Origin: Micrococcus terreus
GTDB taxonomy: Bacteria > Actinomycetota > Actinomycetes > Actinomycetales > Micrococcaceae
Assembly (NCBI RefSeq): GCF_900116905.1
Contig: NZ_FPCG01000001.1
Span: 310,001 to 374,000, forward strand
Reading direction: 5' to 3'
DNA length: 64,000 nucleotides
In this document: positions 1-7,786 of the stretch, piece by piece
Numbering within the stretch: position 1 is the first letter of the stretch
How the letters are laid out: each line of letters opens with the position of its first letter
Notes under the pieces: generated by a model
Told to the model about the DNA's origin: nothing
The model's input: the letters and a program-made list of their open reading frames with translations, nothing else
The model's database searches: none
Program-made: the position numbers and the translations under genes

Positions 1-278
1 ACACTGCCACCGCGGCGACCTTCCTGCCGGTGGCCGGCGGTGTGGCGCTGGGCGTGGGCGTGGACCCCATGCTGCTGGCCATTCCGGTGGCCCTGGCCGC
101 CACCTGCGCGTTCATGCTGCCGGTGGCCACTCCGCCGAACGCGATCGCCTACGGCTCCGGCTACGTGACGATCGGTCAGATGGTCAAGGGCGGTCTGTAT
201 CTGAACCTGGTGGGGATCGTGCTGATCAGCCTGGTCACCATGACCCTGGGCGTGTGGGTGTTCGGGCTGGTGTTCTAA
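1..278 (+). CDS. SLC13/DASS-type anion permease, C-terminal end
   Basis: The frame is open from the left edge, so the 5' part lies outside the window. The visible ~92 residues contain N/T-A-T-A-A near the start and T-P-P-N-A-I-A-Y-G-S-G further on. Such motifs belong to the second half of sodium-coupled dicarboxylate/anion symporters (SLC13/DASS), where S/T-N-T-A and T-x-P-N-A motifs line the substrate and sodium sites. Two hydrophobic helices follow and the protein ends in a short tail, as the family does. It should be an inner-membrane symporter for C4-dicarboxylates or related anions. The substrate cannot be told from this piece. The next gene is convergent. Confidence 0.75.
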   Translation, partial: TATAATFLPVAGGVALGVGVDPMLLAIPVALAATCAFMLPVATPPNAIAYGSGYVTIGQMVKGGLYLNLVGIVLISLVTMTLGVWVFGLVF

Positions 279-305
279 CGTCTTGATCGCGCCCGGGTCC
301 GCGGC

Positions 306-923
306 TCAGAGCCAGCCGCGGTCCCGGGCGGTCAGCGCCGCCTCCGTCCGGTTGGCCGTGTGTGTCTTGGCGATCGCCGAGGAGAGGTGGTTGCGCACGG
401 TCCCGGCCGAGAGCACCAGCGCGGCGGCGATCTCCCGCACACTCGAGCCGTCCAGGGCCGCCCGCAGCACGTCCTTCTCCCGGTCGGTCAAAGGGTTCGC
501 CCCGCTCACCAGCGACTCCTGAGCCAGGCTCGGGTCCACCACCCGGCCGCCGGCGTGCACGGTCCGCACCGCCTCGGCCAGCTGCTCAGCGGGAGTGTCC
601 TTCACCACGAACCCCGCCGCACCGGCCTCCAGAGCCCTCCGCAGGTAGCCCGGCCGCCCGAACGTGGTCACCATCAGACACCGGCACTGCACGCCGGCGT
701 CCGCCACCGCCTGCTGCACCGCGCGCACCGTCTCGATCCCGTCCATCCCCGGCATCTCGATGTCCAGCAGCGCCACGTCCACCCGGTGCTCCAGGACCGC
801 CTGGGCCACCCCGGTCCCGTCCTCGAGCTGGGCAACGACGGTCAGATCCGGCTCCAGGTCCAGCAGGGCCGCCAGGGCGCCACGCACCAGGGCCTGGTCA
901 TCGGCCAGCAGCACCCGGATCAT
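306..923 (-). CDS. NarL/FixJ-family response regulator (DesR-like)
   Basis: A 205-residue two-domain regulator. The receiver domain (about 1-120) has the acidic pair D8-D9 and phospho-acceptor D54 in A-L-L-D-I-E-M-P-G. A LuxR-type helix-turn-helix fills the C-terminus (L-T-D-R-E-K-D-V-L ... G-T-V-R-N-H-L). The ATG at 923 is chosen because it begins the canonical M-I-R-V-L-L-A-D-D start and has a good Shine-Dalgarno (AAGGAGCGG). The frame stays open further upstream, but that stretch is shadow of the kinase. It is last in a four-gene operon: ABC ATPase, ABC-2 permease, sensor kinase, regulator. By family precedent it is activated by the kinase and probably controls the exporter; that control is inferred. 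Confidence 0.9.
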   Translation of the reverse strand: MIRVLLADDQALVRGALAALLDLEPDLTVVAQLEDGTGVAQAVLEHRVDVALLDIEMPGMDGIETVRAVQQAVADAGVQCRCLMVTTFGRPGYLRRALEAGAAGFVVKDTPAEQLAEAVRTVHAGGRVVDPSLAQESLVSGANPLTDREKDVLRAALDGSSVREIAAALVLSAGTVRNHLSSAIAKTHTANRTEAALTARDRGWL

Positions 924-979
924 CGTCTCCGCTCCTTCAGCCACCTCTGCCCCCTCCTTCCCGACGACGGCCCCTCCAC

Positions 980-2146
980 TCACAGCGTCACCTCCACCTG
1001 GGTGCCGGGTCGGCTGCGGTTCCGTCTGCTCGGGCCCGCCGGTCCGCCCGGCCCGATGGTCAGTGTCCCACCGGCCTGCTCCACTCGTTCGCGCATCCCG
1101 CGTAACCCGTTGCCTTCGCGGTCCTGACCCGGCTGGGAGGTGCCCGTTGGCCCGGGAAGGCCGCGGCCGTCGTCGTGCACCACCAGGCGGCCCGGTTCCA
1201 GGGTGACCGTGCAGCGGGAGGCGCCGGCATGCCGGATGAGGTTGGTGACCGCCTCCCGCAGGCACCAAGCGAACAGCGCGCGCTGGCCGGCGGGAATCTG
1301 TTCGGCCGTGTCCAGGGTGGGCAGGTGTGCGCTGATCCCGGCGGCGTCCAGGGCGGTGCGGGTCGAGGCCAGCTGGGCGCCGAGCTCCGGGGTGCGCAGC
1401 CCGCCCACCGTGGAGCGGACCTCAGCCAGGGACTGACGGGTCAGCTCCAGCACCTCCGCCAGCTCCGCCTTGGCGCGTTCGGGGTCGGCGTCCACCAGAC
1501 GCTGGGCCAGCTCGGTCTTGACGGTGACCACGGTGAGTGAATGGCCCAGGACATCGTGCACGTCCCGGGCCAGAGACTCGCGCTGCTGGGCCACAATCAG
1601 CTCCTCCCGCAGCACCCGCGCGCGGTCCTCCTGCGCCATGGAGAGCCGCACGGTGACGATGATCAGCAGTGACGCACCCAGGGCGACGGCAGACCAGAAG
1701 AGGTTCGCCGGGCCAGCCCACCACAGGCCCACGGCTGCGAAGAGGACCACCACGACGGCCGCACCGGTCATCCCCACCCGGACCGGGTGGTTGAACAGCC
1801 ACACGGCGGCGAAGTACGGAGCCGTGGCCAGCACGCCGTAGGACGCGGAGGGAACGGCCAGACCGACCAGCGCGAGTAGGCCCACGCAGTACAGCACGGT
1901 GTTGACCCAGAGCGGGCGACGGAGCAGAGGCTGTGGGCGGATGAAGGCGATGAGGTAGAGCGCGGCGAACCCGGCGAGCCCGGCGAAGCCCAGGACCTTC
2001 AGCGGGATGCTGGCATCGGTGCGGAGGATCGAGAACACCGGGAAGGCCAGGAACACCAGCCAGACCCCGGCGTCCATCATCACCTGACGGATGCCGGGGC
2101 CCGGCGGGCCGGGGGTTCCCGGCGGAGTCTGTGCGGTGGGGCTCAT
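980..2146 (-). CDS. DesK-type sensor histidine kinase
   Basis: A 388-residue membrane sensor kinase. About five hydrophobic helices occupy residues 25-165 with almost no extracytoplasmic loop, typical of kinases that sense the membrane itself. A HisKA_3 dimerisation helix follows, with phospho-acceptor H197 in A-R-D-V-H-D-V-L-G-H-S-L. The ATPase domain has an N box (E-A-V-T-N-L-I-R-H-A) and a G box (D-D-G-R-G). It starts 4 bp after the permease stop and ends 56 bp before its partner regulator. The combination with an ABC-2 exporter resembles Des/Lia/Yvf-like modules that respond to membrane stress. The stimulus is not known. Confidence 0.9.
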   Translation of the reverse strand: MSPTAQTPPGTPGPPGPGIRQVMMDAGVWLVFLAFPVFSILRTDASIPLKVLGFAGLAGFAALYLIAFIRPQPLLRRPLWVNTVLYCVGLLALVGLAVPSASYGVLATAPYFAAVWLFNHPVRVGMTGAAVVVVLFAAVGLWWAGPANLFWSAVALGASLLIIVTVRLSMAQEDRARVLREELIVAQQRESLARDVHDVLGHSLTVVTVKTELAQRLVDADPERAKAELAEVLELTRQSLAEVRSTVGGLRTPELGAQLASTRTALDAAGISAHLPTLDTAEQIPAGQRALFAWCLREAVTNLIRHAGASRCTVTLEPGRLVVHDDGRGLPGPTGTSQPGQDREGNGLRGMRERVEQAGGTLTIGPGGPAGPSRRNRSRPGTQVEVTL

Positions 2147-2150
2147 GGGC

Positions 2151-3020
2151 TCACCCGCGGCGGGTGGTGCGGCGGGCGGCCACCCAGCAGATCAGCGCGA
2201 AGACCAACGTCCATGCCACCACATTCAACACGATCAGGCCCAGCGGATCAGACTGCGGTTCGCCCTGGACGGCCACGATGGTCCCCTCCAGCTGCGGCCA
2301 GCGGGCCAGGGTGGCCACACCGTAGAGCGGAGTGAACTTGGCGATCTCCAGCAGGGTGCCGGTCAGCGGCATGAACAGGTTGCCGAAGAAGGCCAGCACC
2401 ACCAGCAGCCCTGATGCGGCGGAGACGGCGGCCTCGGAGCGGAAGAGCAGTGCGGCGGCCAGCCCGTAGAACGCGAACGGCAGGGCGCCGATCAGGGTCA
2501 GGCCAGCGGAGCTGAACCAGGTGGCGGCGCTGTCCATCTCCGCCCCGGTGAAGAACCCGACCGTGTAGACCACCACGATCGGCAGCACCGACATGGCCAG
2601 GGCCACCAGCACCTTGCCGAGCACGTAGCCCGGTCCGGTCAGCCCGGTCAGGCCCAGCTGCCGCCCCCAGCCCTGCTGGCGTTCCACCGCGGCGGAGCCG
2701 GCCATGGAGCTGGTGGCCATCACGGCGCCGTACACGCCCATGGAGACCATCTGGTACGCGGTGACATTGCCGTGGCCGGCGGGCTGGTCACCGTACTCAG
2801 CCAAGGCGCCGAACATCAGGTACAGCGCGGCGGGCAGGACCACGATGAAGAACGTGGCCTCAAACATCCGCACGTTGCGCAGGAAGTCCCAGCCGGCGAA
2901 CCGGGCGATGATGCCCGCGCGGGACCGTGGCCGTCCGGTCAAGCGGGTCTGGGCGGCAGTCTGGTCAGGGGTGTTCGGGGTCTGCGGGGTCTGCAGAGCG
3001 TCAGTGGCTGCGGTGCTCAT
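2151..3020 (-). CDS. ABC-2 type exporter permease
   Basis: A 289-residue integral membrane protein with about six hydrophobic helices (roughly residues 50-280), the ABC-2 permease fold used by drug and lipid exporters. The first 35 residues are polar and rich in P/T. It begins 1 bp after the ATPase stop and ends 4 bp before the kinase start, so the three are clearly co-translated. With the upstream ATPase it should form a homodimeric or heterodimeric exporter. The cargo (antibiotic, lipid or peptide) cannot be told from sequence. Confidence 0.85.
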   Translation of the reverse strand: MSTAATDALQTPQTPNTPDQTAAQTRLTGRPRSRAGIIARFAGWDFLRNVRMFEATFFIVVLPAALYLMFGALAEYGDQPAGHGNVTAYQMVSMGVYGAVMATSSMAGSAAVERQQGWGRQLGLTGLTGPGYVLGKVLVALAMSVLPIVVVYTVGFFTGAEMDSAATWFSSAGLTLIGALPFAFYGLAAALLFRSEAAVSAASGLLVVLAFFGNLFMPLTGTLLEIAKFTPLYGVATLARWPQLEGTIVAVQGEPQSDPLGLIVLNVVAWTLVFALICWVAARRTTRRG

Positions 3021-3021
3021 C

Positions 3022-4023
3022 TCAGCGTCCCTTCTGTTCGGTGGAGTCGGCAGTGTCTGTGGTGGTCTCGGTGGCGGTGTCGGCGGTCAGGTCCAGGAAC
3101 ACCTGGTCCAGGCTCGCCGCGGCGATCTCCAGGTCCTCGCCCAGACCATCGGTGAGGATCGAGCGGGCCAGCGCATCCGTGTCCCCCGTGGTGAACCGGA
3201 CGCGGTCGCCCTGGTGCGTGACGTCGTCGGGAATGCCGTGGGCCACGGCCAGCGCCTGCGGGGTGCCCGGCCCGATCCACCGGCAGCTCAGTGTGCGCTG
3301 GCCCGTCCCGGTGACCTCCTGCACCGACCCGTCCACCACCACGCGGCCCTGGCGCAGCAGCACGATCCGATCGGCGAAGTCCGAGGCCTCCTGCAGGTAG
3401 TGCGTGGCGAAGATGACGGTGCGTCCCCGCTCGGCCTCGGCGTGCATGGCCGCCCAGAACTCCTGCCGGGCACGCACGTCCATCCCAGCCGTGGGCTCAT
3501 CCAGCAGCAGCAGGTCCGGCTCGGTGAGCAGGGCCAGGGCGAAGCGCAGCCGTTGGCGCTCGCCGCCGGAGCACTTCTTGACTTTGCGCGTGGCGATCCG
3601 GGCGGCACCGGCCCGCTCCAGTGCCTCATCCACCGGGATGTAGCGCGGGTGGCAGGCGGCCACCATGGACACGGTCTCCTTCACGGTCAGGTCCGCCAGC
3701 AGCCCCTCGGTCTGCAGCACGGCCCCCACCCGGCCGGCGCGCACGGCCCGCTGGGGTGAGGTGCCCAGCACGGACAGGGTTCCCGACGTCGGCTCGGTGA
3801 ATCCCAGCACCATGTCCAGGAACGTGGTCTTGCCGGCCCCGTTGGGACCGAGCAGGGCGACGATCTCCCCGCGGTCCACGGACAGGTCCACCCCGTCCAC
3901 GGCCCGCACGGAACCGAAGTGCCGGTGGACGCCAGTGGCGTGCAGGGCGGTGCCGCTGGGGGATGTTCCGGCGTCTTGGGGTGCGGTCGGTGCAGTCTGG
4001 GTGGTCTCTGCTCTGGTGATCAT
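3022..4023 (-). CDS. ABC exporter ATP-binding protein (DrrA/CcmA-like)
   Basis: A 333-residue ABC ATPase and first gene of the exporter/two-component operon. Walker A is G-P-N-G-A-G-K-T-T (residues 59-67). The signature is C-S-G-G-E, a variant of L-S-G-G-Q that is common in drug-export ATPases. Walker B is L-L-L-L-D-E-P, followed by the H-loop A-T-H-Y. The C-terminal ~100 residues form the accessory region seen in DrrA-like subunits. ATG 4023 is the first plausible start; the first ~25 residues are a polar T/A/P-rich tail. A perfect inverted repeat lies 58-73 bp upstream and is a candidate operator. Confidence 0.9.
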   Translation of the reverse strand: MITRAETTQTAPTAPQDAGTSPSGTALHATGVHRHFGSVRAVDGVDLSVDRGEIVALLGPNGAGKTTFLDMVLGFTEPTSGTLSVLGTSPQRAVRAGRVGAVLQTEGLLADLTVKETVSMVAACHPRYIPVDEALERAGAARIATRKVKKCSGGERQRLRFALALLTEPDLLLLDEPTAGMDVRARQEFWAAMHAEAERGRTVIFATHYLQEASDFADRIVLLRQGRVVVDGSVQEVTGTGQRTLSCRWIGPGTPQALAVAHGIPDDVTHQGDRVRFTTGDTDALARSILTDGLGEDLEIAAASLDQVFLDLTADTATETTTDTADSTEQKGR

Positions 4024-4080
4024 GGCTCCAGCCTGTTCGGTCTGGGGCTGGAGCGGATCTGTCAGGTGTCACGACCTCGG

Positions 4081-4096
4081 CATGACAGATGTCATG
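4081..4096. promoter_or_regulatory. Candidate operator: perfect inverted repeat before the ABC/two-component operon
   Basis: CATGACA-GA-TGTCATG is a perfect 7-2-7 inverted repeat, 58-73 bp upstream of the ABC ATPase start on the minus strand. A related half-site pair (TGTCAGGTGTCA) lies at about 4060-4071, closer to the gene. The symmetry and position fit binding by the NarL-family regulator encoded at the end of the operon. That is inference. Confidence 0.45.
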
Positions 4097-4335
4097 GGTG
4101 GGTGCCCGGGTGGGCCCGTCCGCGCGCTGCGTCCTCCGACGATCCCAGTCGCACACCTCGTCGATCTGCCAGACCCTGTTGCACTGTTCGTCCAGATTGG
4201 TGTCCCTGTTGCACGCCTTGTCGCCCCGGGGCAAAGAACTGGTCGAACCGTGCAACCGAGTTACGGATCTCGACAAGCACTGCATCAGAGATCTGCGGGC
4301 TCGATCACCGGGACGCCCGGGTCTACCGTGGAGCC
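4097..4335. other. Intergenic region with repeated GTTGCAC boxes
   Basis: No gene is visible between the divergent ABC operon and the macro-domain gene. The heptamer GTTGCAC occurs at 4178-4184 and 4208-4214, both within a shared 11-mer CCCTGTTGCAC spaced 30 bp apart. It occurs in inverse orientation (GTGCAAC) at 4250-4256. These could be regulator half-sites. The macro-domain promoter -10 (TACCGT, 4324-4329) lies at the right end. Confidence 0.35.
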
Positions 4336-4857
4336 ATGGAACTGAGCATCCGTCCCGGGGACATCACCCAGACCGAGGCCGACGCTGTGGTGAACGCGGC
4401 CAACTCCACCCTGCTGGGCGGCGGGGGAGTGGACGGCGCCATCCACCGCCGCGGTGGAAAGGAGATCCTGGCCGAGTGCCGGCGCCTGCGGCAGACGCAG
4501 CTGCCGGACGGCCTGCCCGCCGGACAGGCCATCCCGACGACGGCCGGGAACCTTCCGGCGCGATGGGTCATCCACACAGTGGGTCCGGTGTGGGCGAAGA
4601 CGATCGACAAGTCGGAGACCCTGGCGTCCTGCTATCGGGAGTCGCTGCGAGTGGCCAAGGAGCTCGGCGCGCGGACCGTGGCGTTCCCGGCGATCTCCGC
4701 GGGGATCTACGGCTGGCCGATGGATGACGCGGCTCGGATCGCCGTGCAGACCTGCCGTGAGACCGCCGGCGAGGTGGGCGACGTGGTGCAGGAGGTCATC
4801 TTCGTGCCCCGCGGTGAGACGGCCGAAGCCGCCTTCCGGACCGCCCTGGAGGGCTGA
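4336..4857 (+). CDS. Macro-domain protein, O-acetyl-ADP-ribose deacetylase-like
   Basis: A 173-residue single macro domain of the YmdB/MacroD type. It hydrolyses O-acetyl-ADP-ribose or removes mono-ADP-ribose in characterised relatives. The sequence shows the ligand-binding motif V-V-N-A-A-N-S-T-L-L-G-G-G-G-V-D-G-A-I-H-R and the second loop A-F-P-A-I-S-A-G-I-Y-G. The full domain is present. The ATG is 6 nt after a TACCGT -10 box with no Shine-Dalgarno, so translation is probably leaderless. Stand-alone gene; the next one is convergent. Confidence 0.92.
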   Translation: MELSIRPGDITQTEADAVVNAANSTLLGGGGVDGAIHRRGGKEILAECRRLRQTQLPDGLPAGQAIPTTAGNLPARWVIHTVGPVWAKTIDKSETLASCYRESLRVAKELGARTVAFPAISAGIYGWPMDDAARIAVQTCRETAGEVGDVVQEVIFVPRGETAEAAFRTALEG

Positions 4858-4899
4858 TCGGAAAGCGGCTTCGCGTGGTTCAGGAGTGGGGCGCGCCGG

Positions 4900-5382
4900 T
4901 CAGCGCAGGACGTTCTCCCCGTTGCCGTAGACCATGGGGTTGCCCACCGGGGTGCCCTCGTCCTCGGCGGTGGCGCCGGGCTTGTAGAGCTGGACCACCT
5001 GGGCGGACTTCTCTTCGGCGTCGTCCCAGGCGGTGATGATGAGGGCATCGTGCAGCTCATCCTCGACCGGCATCTGGCCGTCGAACACGGACACGGCGAT
5101 GGCCGGCTTGGGGTCCAGCTGAGCCAGCTGCTCGGTGACGTGCTGCTCATTGGACCCGGGGAAACGCCACAGGCCCTTCTGGTCGTCGGCGGTCACGGCC
5201 AGCAGGAACGGGTCCATGCCGGAGCCGTCACCCACTGACTCCATCGCGTGCTGGATGCCCAGGAAGACCAGGGGGGAGACGCGCTCGCTGGGCGGCTGAG
5301 GCTGGCCCTCGGGCATCTTGGTCCCGGCCGGGATGGCATCGGGGTCGTGGGTGGGGGATGGGTTGTTCGGCTGATCGCTCAC
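4900..5382 (-). CDS. Conserved protein of unknown function (160 aa)
   Basis: I do not recognise a family. The first ~30 residues are polar and proline-rich. The rest looks like one alpha/beta domain with a hydrophobic stretch at S-P-L-V-F-L-G-I-Q-H-A-M and a strand-rich centre (A-I-A-V-S-V-F-D-G). There is no signal peptide and no membrane segment. The GTG at 5382 is preferred: a TAGCGT -10 box ends 7 nt before it and TTGTCC lies 17 bp further upstream, so the transcript would be leaderless. An in-frame ATG at 5418 would run through that promoter and almost touch the ychF start. It is divergent from ychF across 38 bp. Confidence 0.7.
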   Translation of the reverse strand: MSDQPNNPSPTHDPDAIPAGTKMPEGQPQPPSERVSPLVFLGIQHAMESVGDGSGMDPFLLAVTADDQKGLWRFPGSNEQHVTEQLAQLDPKPAIAVSVFDGQMPVEDELHDALIITAWDDAEEKSAQVVQLYKPGATAEDEGTPVGNPMVYGNGENVLR

Positions 5383-5420
5383 GTCTTGGACGCTAACAGT
5401 GCCCGGTAGCATGGACAACC
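5383..5420. promoter_or_regulatory. Compact divergent promoter for ychF and the 160-aa gene
   Basis: Only 38 bp separate the two start codons. On the plus strand TAGCAT (5407-5412) is followed by 8 nt and then the ychF GTG. On the minus strand TAGCGT (5395-5390) is followed by 7 nt and then the GTG of the 160-aa gene. The minus-strand -35 (TTGTCC, 17-bp spacer) overlaps the ychF -10 region. Both transcripts should be leaderless, and the two polymerases would compete for the same DNA. Confidence 0.6.
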
Positions 5421-6527
5421 GTGGCTCTTACAATCGGAATCGTCGGCCTGCCCAATGTTGGCAAGTCCACCCTCTTCAATGCACTGACCCGTCAGACCGT
5501 TCTGGCCGCGAACTATCCGTTCGCGACCATCGAACCCAATGTGGGTGTGGTCAACCTGCCGGACGAGCGGCTGGACAAGCTCGCGGAGATCTTCGGGTCC
5601 CAGCGGATCCTGCCCGCCACGGTGTCCTTCGTGGACATCGCCGGCATCGTCAAGGGCGCCTCCGAGGGTGAAGGCCTGGGCAACCAGTTCCTGGCAAACA
5701 TCCGTGAGGCCCATGCGATCGCCCAGGTGGTGCGCGCCTTCGAGGACTCCGACGTCGTCCATGTGGACGGGCGTGTCTCTCCGGCCTCGGACATGGAGAC
5801 CATCAACACCGAGCTGGTGCTGGCGGACATGCAGACCGTGGAGAAGGCCCTGCCGCGGTGGCAGAAGGAGGTCACCGGCAAGAAGCGTGAGGCCAGCGAC
5901 GTGGCTGCCCTGCAGGCCGTGCAGACCGTGCTCGAGCGCGGTGACACCATCTACTCGGCGATCGAGACCGAGAAGCTGGAGATGGAGCCGCTGCGCGAGC
6001 TGGGCCTGCTGACCGCCAAGCCCTTCATCTACGTGTTCAATGCGGACGACTCCGTGCTGGGCGACGAGGCCAAGCAGCAGGAGCTGCGCGACCTGGTGGC
6101 CCCGGCCGAGGCCGTGTTCCTGGACGCCAAGCTGGAGTCCGACCTCGTGGAGCTCTCCGAGGAGGAGGCCCGGGAGATGCTGGAGATGAACGGCCAGGAC
6201 GAGTCCGGGCTGGACCAGCTGGCCCGCGTCGGCTTCTCCACCCTGGGACTGCAGACCTACCTGACGGCCGGTCCCAAGGAGGCCCGCGCCTGGACCATCA
6301 ACCAGGGCGACACCGCCCCGCAGGCCGCAGGCGTGATCCACACCGACTTCCAGCGCGGCTTCATCAAGGCCGAGATCGTCTCCTTCGAGGACCTCGTGGA
6401 CGCCGGCTCCATGGCCGAGGCCAAGGCCAAGGGCAAGGTCCGCATGGAGGGCAAGGACTACATCATGCAGGACGGCGACGTCGTCGAGTTCCGGCATGGA
6501 GGGCCATCTGGGAGCGGCAAGAAGTGA
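5421..6527 (+). CDS. ychF: Ribosome-binding ATPase/GTPase YchF, with a substituted C-terminal tail
   Basis: A 368-residue YchF/OLA1 protein. It binds ribosomes and hydrolyses ATP in preference to GTP, acting in stress and translation control. The P-loop is G-L-P-N-V-G-K-S-T (9-17), then the switch F-V-D-I-A-G-I-V-K-G-A-S-E-G-E-G-L-G-N and a C-terminal TGS domain (F-S-T-L-G-L-Q-T-Y ... D-G-D-V-V-E-F). The family normally ends G-D-V-V-E-F-R-F-N-V. Here the reading continues E-F-R then H-G-G-P-S-G-S-G-K-K-stop. The missing F-N-V end lies at 11825-11845, so the last ten codons come from an inserted island. The stop overlaps the GTG of the next gene by 4 nt. Leaderless GTG start. Confidence 0.95.
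   Translation: MALTIGIVGLPNVGKSTLFNALTRQTVLAANYPFATIEPNVGVVNLPDERLDKLAEIFGSQRILPATVSFVDIAGIVKGASEGEGLGNQFLANIREAHAIAQVVRAFEDSDVVHVDGRVSPASDMETINTELVLADMQTVEKALPRWQKEVTGKKREASDVAALQAVQTVLERGDTIYSAIETEKLEMEPLRELGLLTAKPFIYVFNADDSVLGDEAKQQELRDLVAPAEAVFLDAKLESDLVELSEEEAREMLEMNGQDESGLDQLARVGFSTLGLQTYLTAGPKEARAWTINQGDTAPQAAGVIHTDFQRGFIKAEIVSFEDLVDAGSMAEAKAKGKVRMEGKDYIMQDGDVVEFRHGGPSGSGKK
6486..6493 (+). repeat. Left junction repeat (attL-like), GAGTTCCG
   Basis: The 8-mer GAGTTCCG spans ychF codons E356-F357-R358. The same 8-mer at 11825-11832 is followed by the native ychF ending. To the left the sequence is ychF; to the right it is island DNA. This marks the left edge of the insertion. Confidence 0.7.
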
Positions 6528-7771
6528 CTGGGGCACCGCTCGATCACGAGATCTCTAGCTTTCAGGGTCGCCATGCCCTGATGAACTCGCTGATCGTCGG
6601 CGTGCATCTTAAGTTGCTAGCTCTCGGCGAGGAGCGTCTGGCCGACGCATGGCTTGATTCGGCAGTCGAACTCGTGCCTGGTGAGATGGCGCTCCGACGC
6701 TCGGGCCCGTATTCCAAGACTCCGCGTCCTGTGCTGCGTATGCTTCTGCGCCCTCTGTCACAGAGGGCACATTCGGTTCTCACCAGCCGGGTGGGTCTCG
6801 TCCGAGAGGTCATGCGGGAGTTCTCGTCCGGTCTCGACGGTGACCTCGAACTCGAATCCGTCGTGTGGGCGGAGATCGGCGATGTGGTCCAACCATCGAC
6901 GGAAGACCGGGTTGACGACGTCAAACGCGCGCTGGCCGCATGCGGCGAGGAGGGCCAAGCTTTTATCGATGAGTTGGACTTGCTGCTTCCACAGCTAATA
7001 GTCGGCTGGAGCGCATACGCGTCGCAGCGCGTCCAGCACGTAGCAGTTCGCGACGGTGATCCGCAAACGGTGGCCCGCGTGACCGCGCTACTAAGATCGC
7101 TGAGTGACTTTTTGTGGCGGCACAATAGCGTTGGACTCAAGACCGGCGAGATGAACAACATATCGTTCGCATCGACCGCACCGGGTCCCCAACTGCTGCT
7201 CGATGCCGCGAGCTCACGTGCGTTGCCGCGGAAGAAGTGGAGAGTCGGGGTCATCGTCCCCGGCGGCGAGGCTGCGCGAAGTGACATCGCCGAGCTTGAG
7301 GACCACCCGGAGCTGGAATGCAGTCTCCGGACCGTCTATCGCAGCAGCGCCAATTTCGCGGCGCAGATGAGCAGCGCGCTGGCAGCCTTCAAATCCGACC
7401 AGGATGCGATCGTGATCGCGTATGGCGGCGGCAGCAAAGATAACCTCGCGAAGGTCCACGCCGCGCTAGAGCCTCATCTTGAGGGCCTCGAAGTGCCGTG
7501 CTGGGTCGCTGTTGGACACGCGAGCGATCCGATGTCGGTGGAGAACCTCGCCGTGCGTGTCTGCCGCACCCCGAGCGATGCCCGGACGCTGTTCCTCGCA
7601 GAGACGGTTCAGTACGAGCAACGGCTAGGAATGATCCTGGCAACGGGAACCCGCAGTCTCGAGAATGGCGCTAAGAGCGTTGGTAGCGGGTCAAGCATCG
7701 AGCGTGCTCTGAAAGAGCTGGAGGACGAGGTCATGGATGCTCGTCGAATGCACCTCCAACATCGGGGCTGA
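6524..7771 (+). CDS. Exonuclease VII large-subunit (XseA)-like protein of the island operon
   Basis: 415 residues. Residues ~238-355 match the catalytic core of XseA: R-V-G-V-I-V-P then A-R-S-D-I (D254), an Y-G-G-G-S loop (300-304) and V-G-H-A-S-D (H332, D335), ending at a C-R-T-P-S-D-A-R stretch like the R-A-P-T-P-S-A-A of XseA. From memory, E. coli XseA needs D155, R205, H238 and D241. Three are matched here with similar spacing, but the R of R-G-G-G-S is Y300. The N-terminal ~230 residues are helical and unrecognised. There is no OB-fold DNA-binding domain or long C-terminal coiled coil as in true XseA, and no xseB nearby. GTG start overlaps the ychF stop by 4 nt, so expression probably rides on ychF. 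Role in defence is inferred. Confidence 0.7.
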   Translation: MTGAPLDHEISSFQGRHALMNSLIVGVHLKLLALGEERLADAWLDSAVELVPGEMALRRSGPYSKTPRPVLRMLLRPLSQRAHSVLTSRVGLVREVMREFSSGLDGDLELESVVWAEIGDVVQPSTEDRVDDVKRALAACGEEGQAFIDELDLLLPQLIVGWSAYASQRVQHVAVRDGDPQTVARVTALLRSLSDFLWRHNSVGLKTGEMNNISFASTAPGPQLLLDAASSRALPRKKWRVGVIVPGGEAARSDIAELEDHPELECSLRTVYRSSANFAAQMSSALAAFKSDQDAIVIAYGGGSKDNLAKVHAALEPHLEGLEVPCWVAVGHASDPMSVENLAVRVCRTPSDARTLFLAETVQYEQRLGMILATGTRSLENGAKSVGSGSSIERALKELEDEVMDARRMHLQHRG

Positions 7772-7786
7772 CCTGATGATCCGAAC

